Below are positions 26,629-34,620 of a stretch of DNA of 36,287 nucleotides, one piece after another. This stretch comes from Fibrobacter sp. Lineage in GTDB: Bacteria > Fibrobacterota > Fibrobacteria > Fibrobacterales > Fibrobacteraceae. Numbering within the stretch: position 1 is the stretch's first letter; each line of letters starts with the position of its first letter. The position numbers and the translations under genes were made by a program. The notes under the pieces are model-generated. The model saw only the letters and a list, made by a program, of their open reading frames with translations. It had not been told where the DNA came from and searched no databases. The stretch is from NCBI GenBank assembly GCA_012523035.1, contig JAAYJH010000076.1, positions 1-36,287 on the forward strand, written 5' to 3'.

Positions 26629-27646
26629 AGCGGTCTCCAGATTTGGGATCCATCGCATCTCTCACCCCTTCGCCTATAAAAGTGGCCAAGAGCAGAGTAA
26701 AAAATAAAGCTAAAACTGTGCTTATCGATATCCAAGGAGCATACAAATGACTCAAGCCCTGGCTTAAAAGTTCTCCCCAACTTGGAGTTGGAGCCTGAAG
26801 CCCAAATCCTAAAAAATCCAAAGAGGTCAAACTCCCTATTCCACCAATCAATGTAAAAGGAAACAAAGTCACCACTGGTGTCAAGGCGTTGGGTAAAATC
26901 TCTTTGAAAAACAAATGTCTGTGCGACAAGCCTAGTACTTTAGCAGATTCAACATAAGGGAGTTTTCGAAGTTTTAAAAACTCTGCCCTCATATAGTAGC
27001 TCAATGAAATCCAGTTGAATGCAGCCATGATTAAAATTAAAAGTATGAAACTACGCCCATAAATACTCCCTATTAATATGACCACATAAAGGAAGGGCAA
27101 CGAAGACCACACCTCTATTCCTCTTTGAAAAAAGATATCCCAAAATCGCCCCAGGTAGCCTTGAATGCCACCTATCAAAATACCCAAAAATGTCCCTATC
27201 AGAGTGAGTAGCAAACTAAAAGAAAGGCTTATTCTAAAACCGTGAATCAATCGTGAAAGCACATCTCTTCCATTGGAATCTGTGCCTAACCAATGCGTTA
27301 AAGATGGAGGAAATGGAGGGGTTCCATCTAAAGAGAGGTTTGCTTTGAGTGGATTGTGTGCAATGGGTGGCATCCACATCCATACTGAGTCCCCCAGTTT
27401 TTCTTTTAACTGTTTATAGTCAGCTTCTGTATTGTAGCTCCCGCCAAACTCGGTTTCTGAATAATGTATTAGACTTGGAAAATACAAAGAGCCTTGATAA
27501 AACATCAATAAAGGCTTGTCATTGACCATCCATGGGCTTGTTAAAGATAAAAGATATGCCGACAAGAGGATAATAAATGAATAATAAGCCCTTTTGTTTT
27601 TCTTAAAATGCTTCCATTTGTTTTTGCTTTCTTGAGAAAATTTCAT
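26621..27646 (-). CDS. yejE: YejE-type ABC transporter permease
   Basis: This is a 341-residue inner-membrane permease of the peptide/microcin C family, the same length as E. coli YejE. Family features are the N-terminal WKHFKKNKRAYYS helix, NDKPLLMFYQGSLYFP, the periplasmic loop with YSETEFGG, WLGTDSNGRDVLSRLIHG, the EAA-like cytoplasmic loop (AKVLGLSHRHLFFKEILPNA) and LTSLDFLGFG. YejABEF imports peptides including microcin C in E. coli and affects resistance to antimicrobial peptides in other bacteria. It starts 6 nt after yejB and overlaps the ATPase gene by 8 nt, so the three form one transporter. Substrate is unknown here because no YejA-type binding protein is encoded in the operon. Confidence 0.92.
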   Translation of the reverse strand: MKFSQESKNKWKHFKKNKRAYYSFIILLSAYLLSLTSPWMVNDKPLLMFYQGSLYFPSLIHYSETEFGGSYNTEADYKQLKEKLGDSVWMWMPPIAHNPLKANLSLDGTPPFPPSLTHWLGTDSNGRDVLSRLIHGFRISLSFSLLLTLIGTFLGILIGGIQGYLGRFWDIFFQRGIEVWSSLPFLYVVILIGSIYGRSFILLILIMAAFNWISLSYYMRAEFLKLRKLPYVESAKVLGLSHRHLFFKEILPNALTPVVTLFPFTLIGGIGSLTSLDFLGFGLQAPTPSWGELLSQGLSHLYAPWISISTVLALFFTLLLATFIGEGVRDAMDPKSGDRYE

Positions 27647-27652
27647 AATCCA

Positions 27653-28663
27653 TCAATTGAAGTGAATACGAGGGTCCACAAAAGTATATAAAATATCACT
27701 AAATAAACGCCCAAACATGGCCATCAAACTCGAAAGGAAAATAATCCCAAGCACCACATTATAATCTCGATTGACCATAGAGTTGTAGTACAACAAGCCC
27801 ATACCGTCGATGTCAAAAACTTTTTCAATTAAAAGTGCACCTGCAAACATGAGTGTGAAAATTTCTGACATACGAGTGGCAATAGGAATCAAAGCATTCC
27901 TAAGAGCATGTTTAAACACAGCTTCTTTAAATGAAAGCCCTTTGGCTAGAGCGGTTCGCATGTAATCTTTTCCTAATTCTTCTAAAGCAGTGTTTTTCAT
28001 TAAAAAAGTCAAAAACGCAAACTCCCCTATCATATAACAAAACATAGGGAGCACCAAATGCTTTAAAAGATCAAAAACTTTTCCAAAAAAATGCAAATCT
28101 TCAAAGTGATCCGATACTAAACCCCCTAAAGGGAAAACATCTAAATAAGAGCCTCCTGCAAAAAATATAATCAATAAAATACCAAGAGCATAACCGGGCA
28201 TCACATAACCAGAAAAAACAAGTCCAGAAGAAATCACATCAAAACGAGAACCATGTTTTACTGCTTTTAGTAAACCCAATGGGATACAAATTAAATAAGA
28301 TAAGAAAAAAGAAGTGAAACCAAAAAACAAAGAAATAGGAAAACGACTGGATATCACCTCCCACACCGGCTCACCATAAGTATAAGAAGTACCAAAATCC
28401 AAAACCATCACATTGGAGAGCCATTGCAAGTAGCGTTTCCAAGCGGGCTTATCAAAACCAAAATACGCTTCTATTTGAGCAATTTGATCTGCTGATAAGG
28501 CTTTGGAAGCGTCTGCCCCTCTACCTGCGGCAGACTGTACTTTGGCTATCATTTCTTCGACAGGTCCACCTGGCACCATTTGAATCAATACAAAACAAAC
28601 CAAGCTTATCCCAATCAGTGTGGGTAGCATCAAAAGCAATCGTCGTACAATATAAGCTTTCAT
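27653..28663 (-). CDS. yejB: YejB-type ABC transporter permease
   Basis: This is a 336-residue permease partner of YejE. I chose the ATG at 28663 (MKAYIVRRLLLMLPTL), 5 nt after the previous stop; an in-frame TTG at 28693 would overlap that gene. Signatures include IQMVPGGPVEEMIA, YFGFDKPAWKRY, DFGTSYTYGEPVWEVI, HGSRFDV, FFAGGSYLDVFPLGGLVS, the EAA-type loop in TALAKGLSFKEAVFKHALRNAL, and the C-terminal DILYTFVDPRIHF. Nearly all of these line up with E. coli YejB, so the call is more specific than a general DppB/OppB permease. About six membrane helices are expected. The ribosome-binding site is weak, which suggests coupling to the gene before it. Confidence 0.93.
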   Translation of the reverse strand: MKAYIVRRLLLMLPTLIGISLVCFVLIQMVPGGPVEEMIAKVQSAAGRGADASKALSADQIAQIEAYFGFDKPAWKRYLQWLSNVMVLDFGTSYTYGEPVWEVISSRFPISLFFGFTSFFLSYLICIPLGLLKAVKHGSRFDVISSGLVFSGYVMPGYALGILLIIFFAGGSYLDVFPLGGLVSDHFEDLHFFGKVFDLLKHLVLPMFCYMIGEFAFLTFLMKNTALEELGKDYMRTALAKGLSFKEAVFKHALRNALIPIATRMSEIFTLMFAGALLIEKVFDIDGMGLLYYNSMVNRDYNVVLGIIFLSSLMAMFGRLFSDILYTFVDPRIHFN

Positions 28664-28668
28664 CGAAA

Positions 28669-29331
28669 TTACTTTTTGGGCATTAAACGCCAAACTCCTT
28701 TGGGATTGAACTCTAAATCCTTTTTGTTAAAAAGAACATTGGTCTCTTTTAGTAATCGATAAGATTCATTTTCTCCTAGCTCTAAAATAACACCCGTATC
28801 AAAAGTAGATTCTTCTAAAAACAAAGATTCTGCAAGAGTCAAAAGAGTGTCTTGCCTGCTCTCTAAAGATTCATCCCCTATACGGATACACAAGTCAGCC
28901 CTATCAAAAGCCGCCATCCCCAAACTAAATAAGGTGTCTTCTTTTTGAATAAAGTTCAACCACAATGAAAAAAAATCTTCTTCGTTATAAGACTCTATAA
29001 AGGCTTGTTTAGACCATGCTGTCCCAGAATGTTCCATATAAACACCCAAGGCACCTTCATTTAATATATTTAAAATGACTTTGTTCAAAGCATTAAATTC
29101 TTCTAAACTTTTAAAAGAGCCCTTCAAAAAATATAGCGATTGATGCTTTTTAAAGTCAGCGATTTCTTCTGCTTCTAAAGGAGAGTGCTCATGAAACAAA
29201 ACATCTATATCAGGAGCAGCATTCTGAATTTTCCCCAAAAAATCAATAGAAGAACCCGGGAAAATAAAACTTCCTTCTGGAAAAGAAATTGAAGCCGTTT
29301 GGAATGGAAACATAAGGATAAAAGATTTCAT
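28669..29331 (-). CDS. Unknown cytoplasmic protein in the Yej/glycosyltransferase operon
   Basis: This is a 220-residue protein with no signal peptide or membrane segment. I do not recognise it with confidence. The stretch GALGVYMEHSGTAWSKQAFIE (about residues 93-113) followed by a later segment AAFDRADLCIRIG gives a faint impression of DUF4261-type proteins, unverified. It is acidic overall. It begins 1 nt after the glycosyltransferase stop, with GAGG before the ATG, and ends 5 nt before yejB, so it is co-transcribed with both. Its fixed position between the sugar-transfer genes and the transporter is the only hint to function. Confidence 0.75.
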   Translation of the reverse strand: MKSFILMFPFQTASISFPEGSFIFPGSSIDFLGKIQNAAPDIDVLFHEHSPLEAEEIADFKKHQSLYFLKGSFKSLEEFNALNKVILNILNEGALGVYMEHSGTAWSKQAFIESYNEEDFFSLWLNFIQKEDTLFSLGMAAFDRADLCIRIGDESLESRQDTLLTLAESLFLEESTFDTGVILELGENESYRLLKETNVLFNKKDLEFNPKGVWRLMPKK

Positions 29332-29332
29332 A

Positions 29333-30409
29333 TTAAACCTCTTTTAAAATATGATGAACCGCATCTTTTAAAAGACTCGCATTTTCAGAAAAATTGATTT
29401 CTAGTTTTTTTGCTTTTTCTAAAGACTGTTTTAAAGTATAAGAATTAAATAATAAATCCGAAATCACCACATGCCCCAAGTGCTCTAAAGACTCTCCCAA
29501 ATACTCTTGTTCTGTTTGCCCCGGTGTAGGGACAAATACACACTTAGCCCCTAAAACACTCATATCCATAACGGTACTATAGCCCGAACGAGTGATCACA
29601 TATTCTGACTTTTGCACCATCTCTTTAAAATCAGGAGTGGATAAATGTGGATACACTTGATAAGCTAAAGACTCTTGATTTGTATTTTTTTGTTTTGGTT
29701 TACCTAATATTAACACATGATTTCCCGGAAGTTTAGAGAAAACATTTCGAAGTTTTTTTTCAAATTGTGTGCGCATCGGCTCTACCCCAGAGACAATACC
29801 CAAAAACCGAACTTCTTTTTTTAATTCTTGGATTTCCTCTTGAAAACGAGTTAAAACACCCACATATCGATATCGTTCTGGCATCTTAGAAACATGAGAC
29901 AATCGCCCCGCCATTCCTGGAGCTTTTTGAAAGTCAGGGATCCAAACTTCTGTATAGCGTTTCATATAAGAAAGATGCCAATAAACTCCTATCATCTCAA
30001 ATATTTGAAAACCTTTGGGAAAGGCGATACGGAGCTGATGCGTTACATATATAGACTTCACTTTTTTAGAATAAAAGCCAAAACGATTGTCTGATACAAT
30101 CAAATCATACTGGTGTTTGTCTGCCATTCTTTCTGCCAAAGCTTGTTCCATTTTGAACATTTTAGAGAAACGCACAGCATTTTTAAGAACCCACAAGGGC
30201 ATAGTAAAACCTAATTTTGGATACACCACCTTATAAGACGGCACTCGATGTTGCACTAAATTTGGAAAAACCTCTTGGTACAACGAAATCATTGGCCCAG
30301 AAGTCGCCAATTCTACCTGTGCCCCTCCATTCAAAAACTCTTGAATAATGGGAATACAGCGAGTCGCATGGCCTAAGCCCCAGTCTAAAGGAGCCACTAA
30401 AACCTTCAT
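29333..30409 (-). CDS. GT-B glycosyltransferase (MurG / UDP-glucuronosyltransferase-like)
   Basis: This is a 358-residue protein of the GT-B fold. The N-terminal domain opens with VLVAPLDWGLGHATRCIPII, the acceptor-side loop typical of the family. The C-terminal half carries the nucleotide-sugar region ITRSGYSTVMDMSVLGAKCVFVPTPGQTEQEYLGESL (about 275-311), where R-S-G-x-S and P-x-x-G-Q-x-E-Q are the donor-binding motifs seen in MurG-like enzymes. It probably transfers a sugar from a UDP-sugar to a lipid or surface glycan at the inner face of the membrane. Donor and acceptor cannot be read from the sequence. Its start overlaps the stop of the GT-C gene upstream as ATGA. Confidence 0.88.
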   Translation of the reverse strand: MKVLVAPLDWGLGHATRCIPIIQEFLNGGAQVELATSGPMISLYQEVFPNLVQHRVPSYKVVYPKLGFTMPLWVLKNAVRFSKMFKMEQALAERMADKHQYDLIVSDNRFGFYSKKVKSIYVTHQLRIAFPKGFQIFEMIGVYWHLSYMKRYTEVWIPDFQKAPGMAGRLSHVSKMPERYRYVGVLTRFQEEIQELKKEVRFLGIVSGVEPMRTQFEKKLRNVFSKLPGNHVLILGKPKQKNTNQESLAYQVYPHLSTPDFKEMVQKSEYVITRSGYSTVMDMSVLGAKCVFVPTPGQTEQEYLGESLEHLGHVVISDLLFNSYTLKQSLEKAKKLEINFSENASLLKDAVHHILKEV

Positions 30410-32883
30410 TTATTCACCCGCCGAAGCCAAGCATTTGCCCATACAGCATGGTCACAATCCATATTTTCACCTTCATCCACCACTAAATCCAAACTAGAAG
30501 CTCCAGAAACAGAGATCCAAATCTTTTGCTTGTCTCTGGAATAAAGTTTTAGAGATTGATAGCGTTTTACCCCATCGGTATAAACATTAAAAACAGCCCC
30601 ATCTCCGCAAGCACTTTCATCGTCTAAGCCAATCGTCGCCTCAAGCCACTCAAAGTTTTTTTCTAATTTAAAAGTGTTTTTGGAATACGCATGAACTCCT
30701 AAACCATAACGGAATTCTTCTCCATCTAAACTGATAGGGCGACCCTCCACAGTTTTATTCACTTGCAAAGCTCCCCAAGCTTGCTCCGAATGTACATGCT
30801 CTAAGTCGGTGAGCAAAACAAAATTAGAATCCTTCACAAACAAATCCCTTTGAAAATAAAGTGTATCTCCATCGGGCATATAAAATAAAAATTGATTTCT
30901 ATTCAAACCTGGCTTCATCTGAAGTGAATCTAAAAACAAGGTATCTCTGGACTCCAAAACAACTCGTCCTTCATTCAATGAATCATTTTGAATAAAGTCA
31001 TATCGGATAGACTCATTAAAGTGCTTTTCCAAAACTACATGATCATTTTCTAACTGAGACAGATTCATGTTTTGGGAGTAATGAGAGAAACCTTTTTTGG
31101 ATATTATTTTATGTATTGTCAAAGGGTATCCGAAAGATTTATTTTCTAAAAGTATTCGTTCAGATTTATATTCTTTTAAAATCAATTCTATTTGATTGGT
31201 TGTTTTAAAGCCAACCACCCTAGATTTTAGGTTTACCTCTCCATAACCATCTTGCCCACGGACTATATAAATATTTTGATTAGATTTTTGCATCCACTCT
31301 AAAAACTCATCATGAGTCCAGTTCATAAAAGTCCGCTCACTAAAAGAACTGAAGCCAGAAGCCAACATCTGCCAAGGCCTGGCATATATAAAAATAGAAG
31401 AGTCCGGAAAGGATTTAAGATAATCATTTAAAAAATCTTCTTCGTATAAAAGTTTATTCCGATAATAAAGCATATTCGACTTATAACTAGAAACATGAAC
31501 CATGGCTAAACCACAAGACATAAACAATGCCAAAACTAATGTGATTTTAGCAGCTTTTTTAGAACTAAAAACAGGTAAAGTACTTAAAAAATCTTGAAGT
31601 CCAAGGGCCATCAAAATGGCAAAAAGTGGCAATGCCACCAAAACATAGCGTTGATTAATATCTATTTCAAAAGTACCAGAAACATTGAATAAGATCACAA
31701 ATATTTGAAAAGAAAACAAAAAGGCAAGCAAAGCTCCTCGTTTATATTTTCGACTAAAAATCAACCGAAACAAAAGCCAGAGAGTAGAAAAGAAAAGAAG
31801 GAGTGTAAAAGAAGAATAAAATGGATTTTTAAGAATCCCACCAAACGCAGAATCACTTTCAAAATTCAACATGATACGAATATTTGAAGTTAAATTATAC
31901 CAAAAATTAGCCAGAGAGTGAGCAGCATGTTCACCGCCCTGAAAGTCATAACCTCTATACGCGGCCATAGTATTAATAGAAGGCCAACTGGCTAAAATGA
32001 CAGCCAAAGTAAAAACAGGAAGTCTATAAAAACGCTCTCTAAAGTAAGACACATAATAAAGAGCAAATGGAATAAAAGCAAAAACAGTTTCTTGTCGAGT
32101 CTGGGCAAAAAAACCTAAAAGAGGAACGCTCAACATAAAGTATTTCCATGAAACTTTATGTGAAGGGATAGCGGCATAAAAAAACAATAAAAAAGAAAAC
32201 AAAAAGATATAAAGCACTTCGGTAGAGGCTGACCTAGCCTGCATCAAATAAATGGGCATGCCCGCCAAAAAAGCAGTCGAAGCTAAAGCCAAGGCCTCAC
32301 TTTTAAACCAAATCGACAAAGCCAAAAAGAAAAATAGCAAACTAAATAAATAAAAAAAGTAGTTCACAAAAAGAGCGGTATCTCGACCTGGGTCTGCAAA
32401 AATAAACACTATAGAATAAACAAAAGCCAGTGCCTTGCCCTTAAAATTATTCACTTCTACATGACACTCTAGTTTTTCTTGACTCCACACACCCTCGTTG
32501 CAAACTCCCCCCGACTGGTTAAAATACATTTGAAGTCCCATAGACTCCCAGCTTGTCTCATCACTTAAAACACGGTGAGATCTTGAAATATTTGAAAACA
32601 TAAACAAGGAAAAAAAGAGCATGATACCAAATAAAACAAACAAACTCTTTCGAGAAGGCGATATTTTTTTTATCGCTAACAATATGTCTTTAAAATTTAC
32701 AAGCAGTCCGACAATCAAAAAAGAAAACAATATCAACAAAAAATAATAGCCATAAGCTATATCCCATTGTCGAGCGGTTTCTACAGAAGTCGAGTTAAAA
32801 ACACCAAAAGAAATGCCCAAAACCACCAAAAGTAAAATCAAAGCCCAAATTTCAGTTTTTATTCTAATCAAAAAATTTAACAT
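30406..32883 (-). CDS. GT-C-type membrane glycosyltransferase fused to a C-terminal NPCBM domain
   Basis: This is an 825-residue protein. The first ~480 residues contain about 11-12 membrane helices. An early periplasmic loop has an acidic motif (RVLSDETSWESMG, near 105), as in PMT/ArnT-type (GT39/GT83-like) GT-C enzymes that use polyprenyl-phosphate sugars. A soluble middle region follows (about 490-690). The last ~135 residues form an NPCBM/NEW2 carbohydrate-binding module: LTDLEHVHSEQAWGALQVNK, then GLGVHAYSKNTFKL, EATIGLDDESACGDGAVFNVYTDG, and the end WANAWLRR. NPCBM domains are usually attached to secreted glycosidases, so this pairing is unusual. The sugar and acceptor are unknown. It is the first gene of its operon. 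No ribosome-binding site is obvious at 32883. Confidence 0.82.
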   Translation of the reverse strand: MLNFLIRIKTEIWALILLLVVLGISFGVFNSTSVETARQWDIAYGYYFLLILFSFLIVGLLVNFKDILLAIKKISPSRKSLFVLFGIMLFFSLFMFSNISRSHRVLSDETSWESMGLQMYFNQSGGVCNEGVWSQEKLECHVEVNNFKGKALAFVYSIVFIFADPGRDTALFVNYFFYLFSLLFFFLALSIWFKSEALALASTAFLAGMPIYLMQARSASTEVLYIFLFSFLLFFYAAIPSHKVSWKYFMLSVPLLGFFAQTRQETVFAFIPFALYYVSYFRERFYRLPVFTLAVILASWPSINTMAAYRGYDFQGGEHAAHSLANFWYNLTSNIRIMLNFESDSAFGGILKNPFYSSFTLLLFFSTLWLLFRLIFSRKYKRGALLAFLFSFQIFVILFNVSGTFEIDINQRYVLVALPLFAILMALGLQDFLSTLPVFSSKKAAKITLVLALFMSCGLAMVHVSSYKSNMLYYRNKLLYEEDFLNDYLKSFPDSSIFIYARPWQMLASGFSSFSERTFMNWTHDEFLEWMQKSNQNIYIVRGQDGYGEVNLKSRVVGFKTTNQIELILKEYKSERILLENKSFGYPLTIHKIISKKGFSHYSQNMNLSQLENDHVVLEKHFNESIRYDFIQNDSLNEGRVVLESRDTLFLDSLQMKPGLNRNQFLFYMPDGDTLYFQRDLFVKDSNFVLLTDLEHVHSEQAWGALQVNKTVEGRPISLDGEEFRYGLGVHAYSKNTFKLEKNFEWLEATIGLDDESACGDGAVFNVYTDGVKRYQSLKLYSRDKQKIWISVSGASSLDLVVDEGENMDCDHAVWANAWLRRVNK

Positions 32884-33066
32884 AAAACAAATCTAAAAAA
32901 AATGAATGCACAAAACAGAATTCAAACAGAATAAATCGAAAGAATCCAGTATTTTAGGCGAATCAAAGCAAAGCAAGTTGAAGGGTACAGTATTTTGAAA
33001 AATAAAACAATCCAATAAATTGCAAATTCAATTGACTAAGACATTTTTCTTTTTTTTTAATGGTAT

Positions 33067-33090
33067 GAAGTTTCAGAAGCGCCTGGCTTC
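33067..33090 (+). repeat. Degenerate copy of the dispersed CACGCCTGGCT repeat
   Basis: GAAGTTTCAGAAGCGCCTGG, followed by CTTC, matches the repeat at 9414 in 18 of 22 positions. Within it AGAAGC-GCCTG-GCTTCT forms a perfect 6-bp hairpin. It lies about 60 bp after the citrate synthase gene. No T tract follows on either strand, so I do not call it a terminator. Confidence 0.5.
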
Positions 33091-33150
33091 TAAAAAGAAA
33101 ATAATGGTGAAATCACTTCTTAAAATCGACTGCAAACCCAAAAGAAAAAC

Positions 33151-34437
33151 TTAAAGCCTTTCTTCTAATGGAATATAATTTCGGTGCGTTTCACCTACAT
33201 AAATTTGTCGAGGCCTGTATATTCTTTGCTTTGTATTTTCAGTAATTTCTTTCCAGTGGGCAATCCATCCGGGCATGCGACCTATTGCAAACATCACAGT
33301 AAACATATTGAGCGGAATCCCTATAGCTTGCAAAATAATGCCTGAATAAAAATCCACATTAGGATAAAGCTTCCTTTCAATAAAATAATCATCTTGGAGT
33401 GCAAACTCGGAAAGCTCGTGTGCCACTTCTAAAAGCTCATCCCCTTTACCCAAAGTTTTTAAAAGTTTGTAGGCAGCATTTTGCAGAATTTTTGCTCTTG
33501 GATCGTAATTTTTATAAACACGATGACCAAAGCCCATCAACTTGGCACCACCTTCTTTGTTTTTCACTTTTTCAATAAAATCTTTAACAGTATAATCTGC
33601 ATTTTTAATTTTAGTGAGCATTTCAACAACAGCTTGATTGGCCCCACCGTGTAATCGCCCCCAAAGAGCACACACTCCTGCTGAACAACTCGCATGTAAA
33701 TTAGCACCGCTAGAAGCCACTAATCGAACCGTACTAGTAGAACAATTTTGCTCATGATCCACATGTAAAATCAAAAACAAAGTCAAAGCATGCAGCACCA
33801 GTGGATCCACTTCATAAGGTTGATTGGGCAAGCTAAACATCATATGCAAAAAATTCTCTGCATAGCGTTTATTTGGGTAAGGATAAACCATAGGTTGACC
33901 AATACTCATTTTGTAAGCAGCAGCAGCGATCGTTCGTACTTGTGAAATCAATTGAGCCGCACTTTTATCAAAATTAGAAGTTTCTCCGCTCCTTTCATCG
34001 TACAAATCAGACTGATAGCAACCCATTGCATTGATCATTGCAGAAAGCATGGCCATGGGGTGTGCATTATTTGGAAAACCCTCGAAATGGTGTCGAAAGC
34101 CCTCATGAAGTATCTGTTGTTCGGTTAATAAATTTGAAAAATTTTGATATTCGGACTCATTGGGAAGTTTACCATAAATAATCAAATAAGCGGTTTCAGT
34201 AAAAGAACTTTTTTCTGCTAATTGTTCTATGGGGTATCCCCTATAACGCAAAACACCTTTATCTCCATCGATATAAGTGATAGAAGATTTACAACTCCCC
34301 GTATTGGCCAAAGAATCGTCCAATGTAATATAGCCCGTTTGTGCTCTTAAATTAGAGATATCGATGGCTTTTTCATTTTCTGTACCCACAATCACTGGGC
34401 ACGATAAAACTTTATTTTCTATTTCGATGCGAGGCAT
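33151..34437 (-). CDS. gltA: Citrate synthase
   Basis: This 428-residue enzyme condenses oxaloacetate and acetyl-CoA to citrate at the entry of the TCA cycle. The catalytic triad is H263 (RLHGGANQA), H305 (GFGHRVYKNYDPRA) and D362 (PNVDFYSG). The substrate-site motif HVDHEQNCSTSTVR is intact. The N-terminal beta-rich domain (residues 1-50, ITYIDGDKGVLRYRGYPIEQLAE following) and the length match the E. coli-like type II hexameric enzymes. The ATG has AAGGAG 8 nt upstream. The gene is separated from pilT by about 180 bp of AT-rich DNA that should hold its promoter, though I could not fix -35/-10 boxes. No clear terminator follows. Confidence 0.97.
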   Translation of the reverse strand: MPRIEIENKVLSCPVIVGTENEKAIDISNLRAQTGYITLDDSLANTGSCKSSITYIDGDKGVLRYRGYPIEQLAEKSSFTETAYLIIYGKLPNESEYQNFSNLLTEQQILHEGFRHHFEGFPNNAHPMAMLSAMINAMGCYQSDLYDERSGETSNFDKSAAQLISQVRTIAAAAYKMSIGQPMVYPYPNKRYAENFLHMMFSLPNQPYEVDPLVLHALTLFLILHVDHEQNCSTSTVRLVASSGANLHASCSAGVCALWGRLHGGANQAVVEMLTKIKNADYTVKDFIEKVKNKEGGAKLMGFGHRVYKNYDPRAKILQNAAYKLLKTLGKGDELLEVAHELSEFALQDDYFIERKLYPNVDFYSGIILQAIGIPLNMFTVMFAIGRMPGWIAHWKEITENTKQRIYRPRQIYVGETHRNYIPLEERL

Positions 34438-34620
34438 ATAAGGTTCTCCTTGAATCTTACCGGGTTCTAAAAAATTCTTCTAAAATTTAAATAAGACTTC
34501 TTTAAACTTTATGGAATAATTAGTTTGTTTTAGAAGCACCCATAAAAGCTAAAGTAGTTATTTAGTTTTTTAGACGCAAATTTCAAGGTTTATTTTTATA
34601 ATTTTACAAAAGAATAAAAA

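Noticed and set aside
33067-33090. Hairpin after gltA as a rho-independent terminator
   Set aside because: No T tract follows the stem on either strand.
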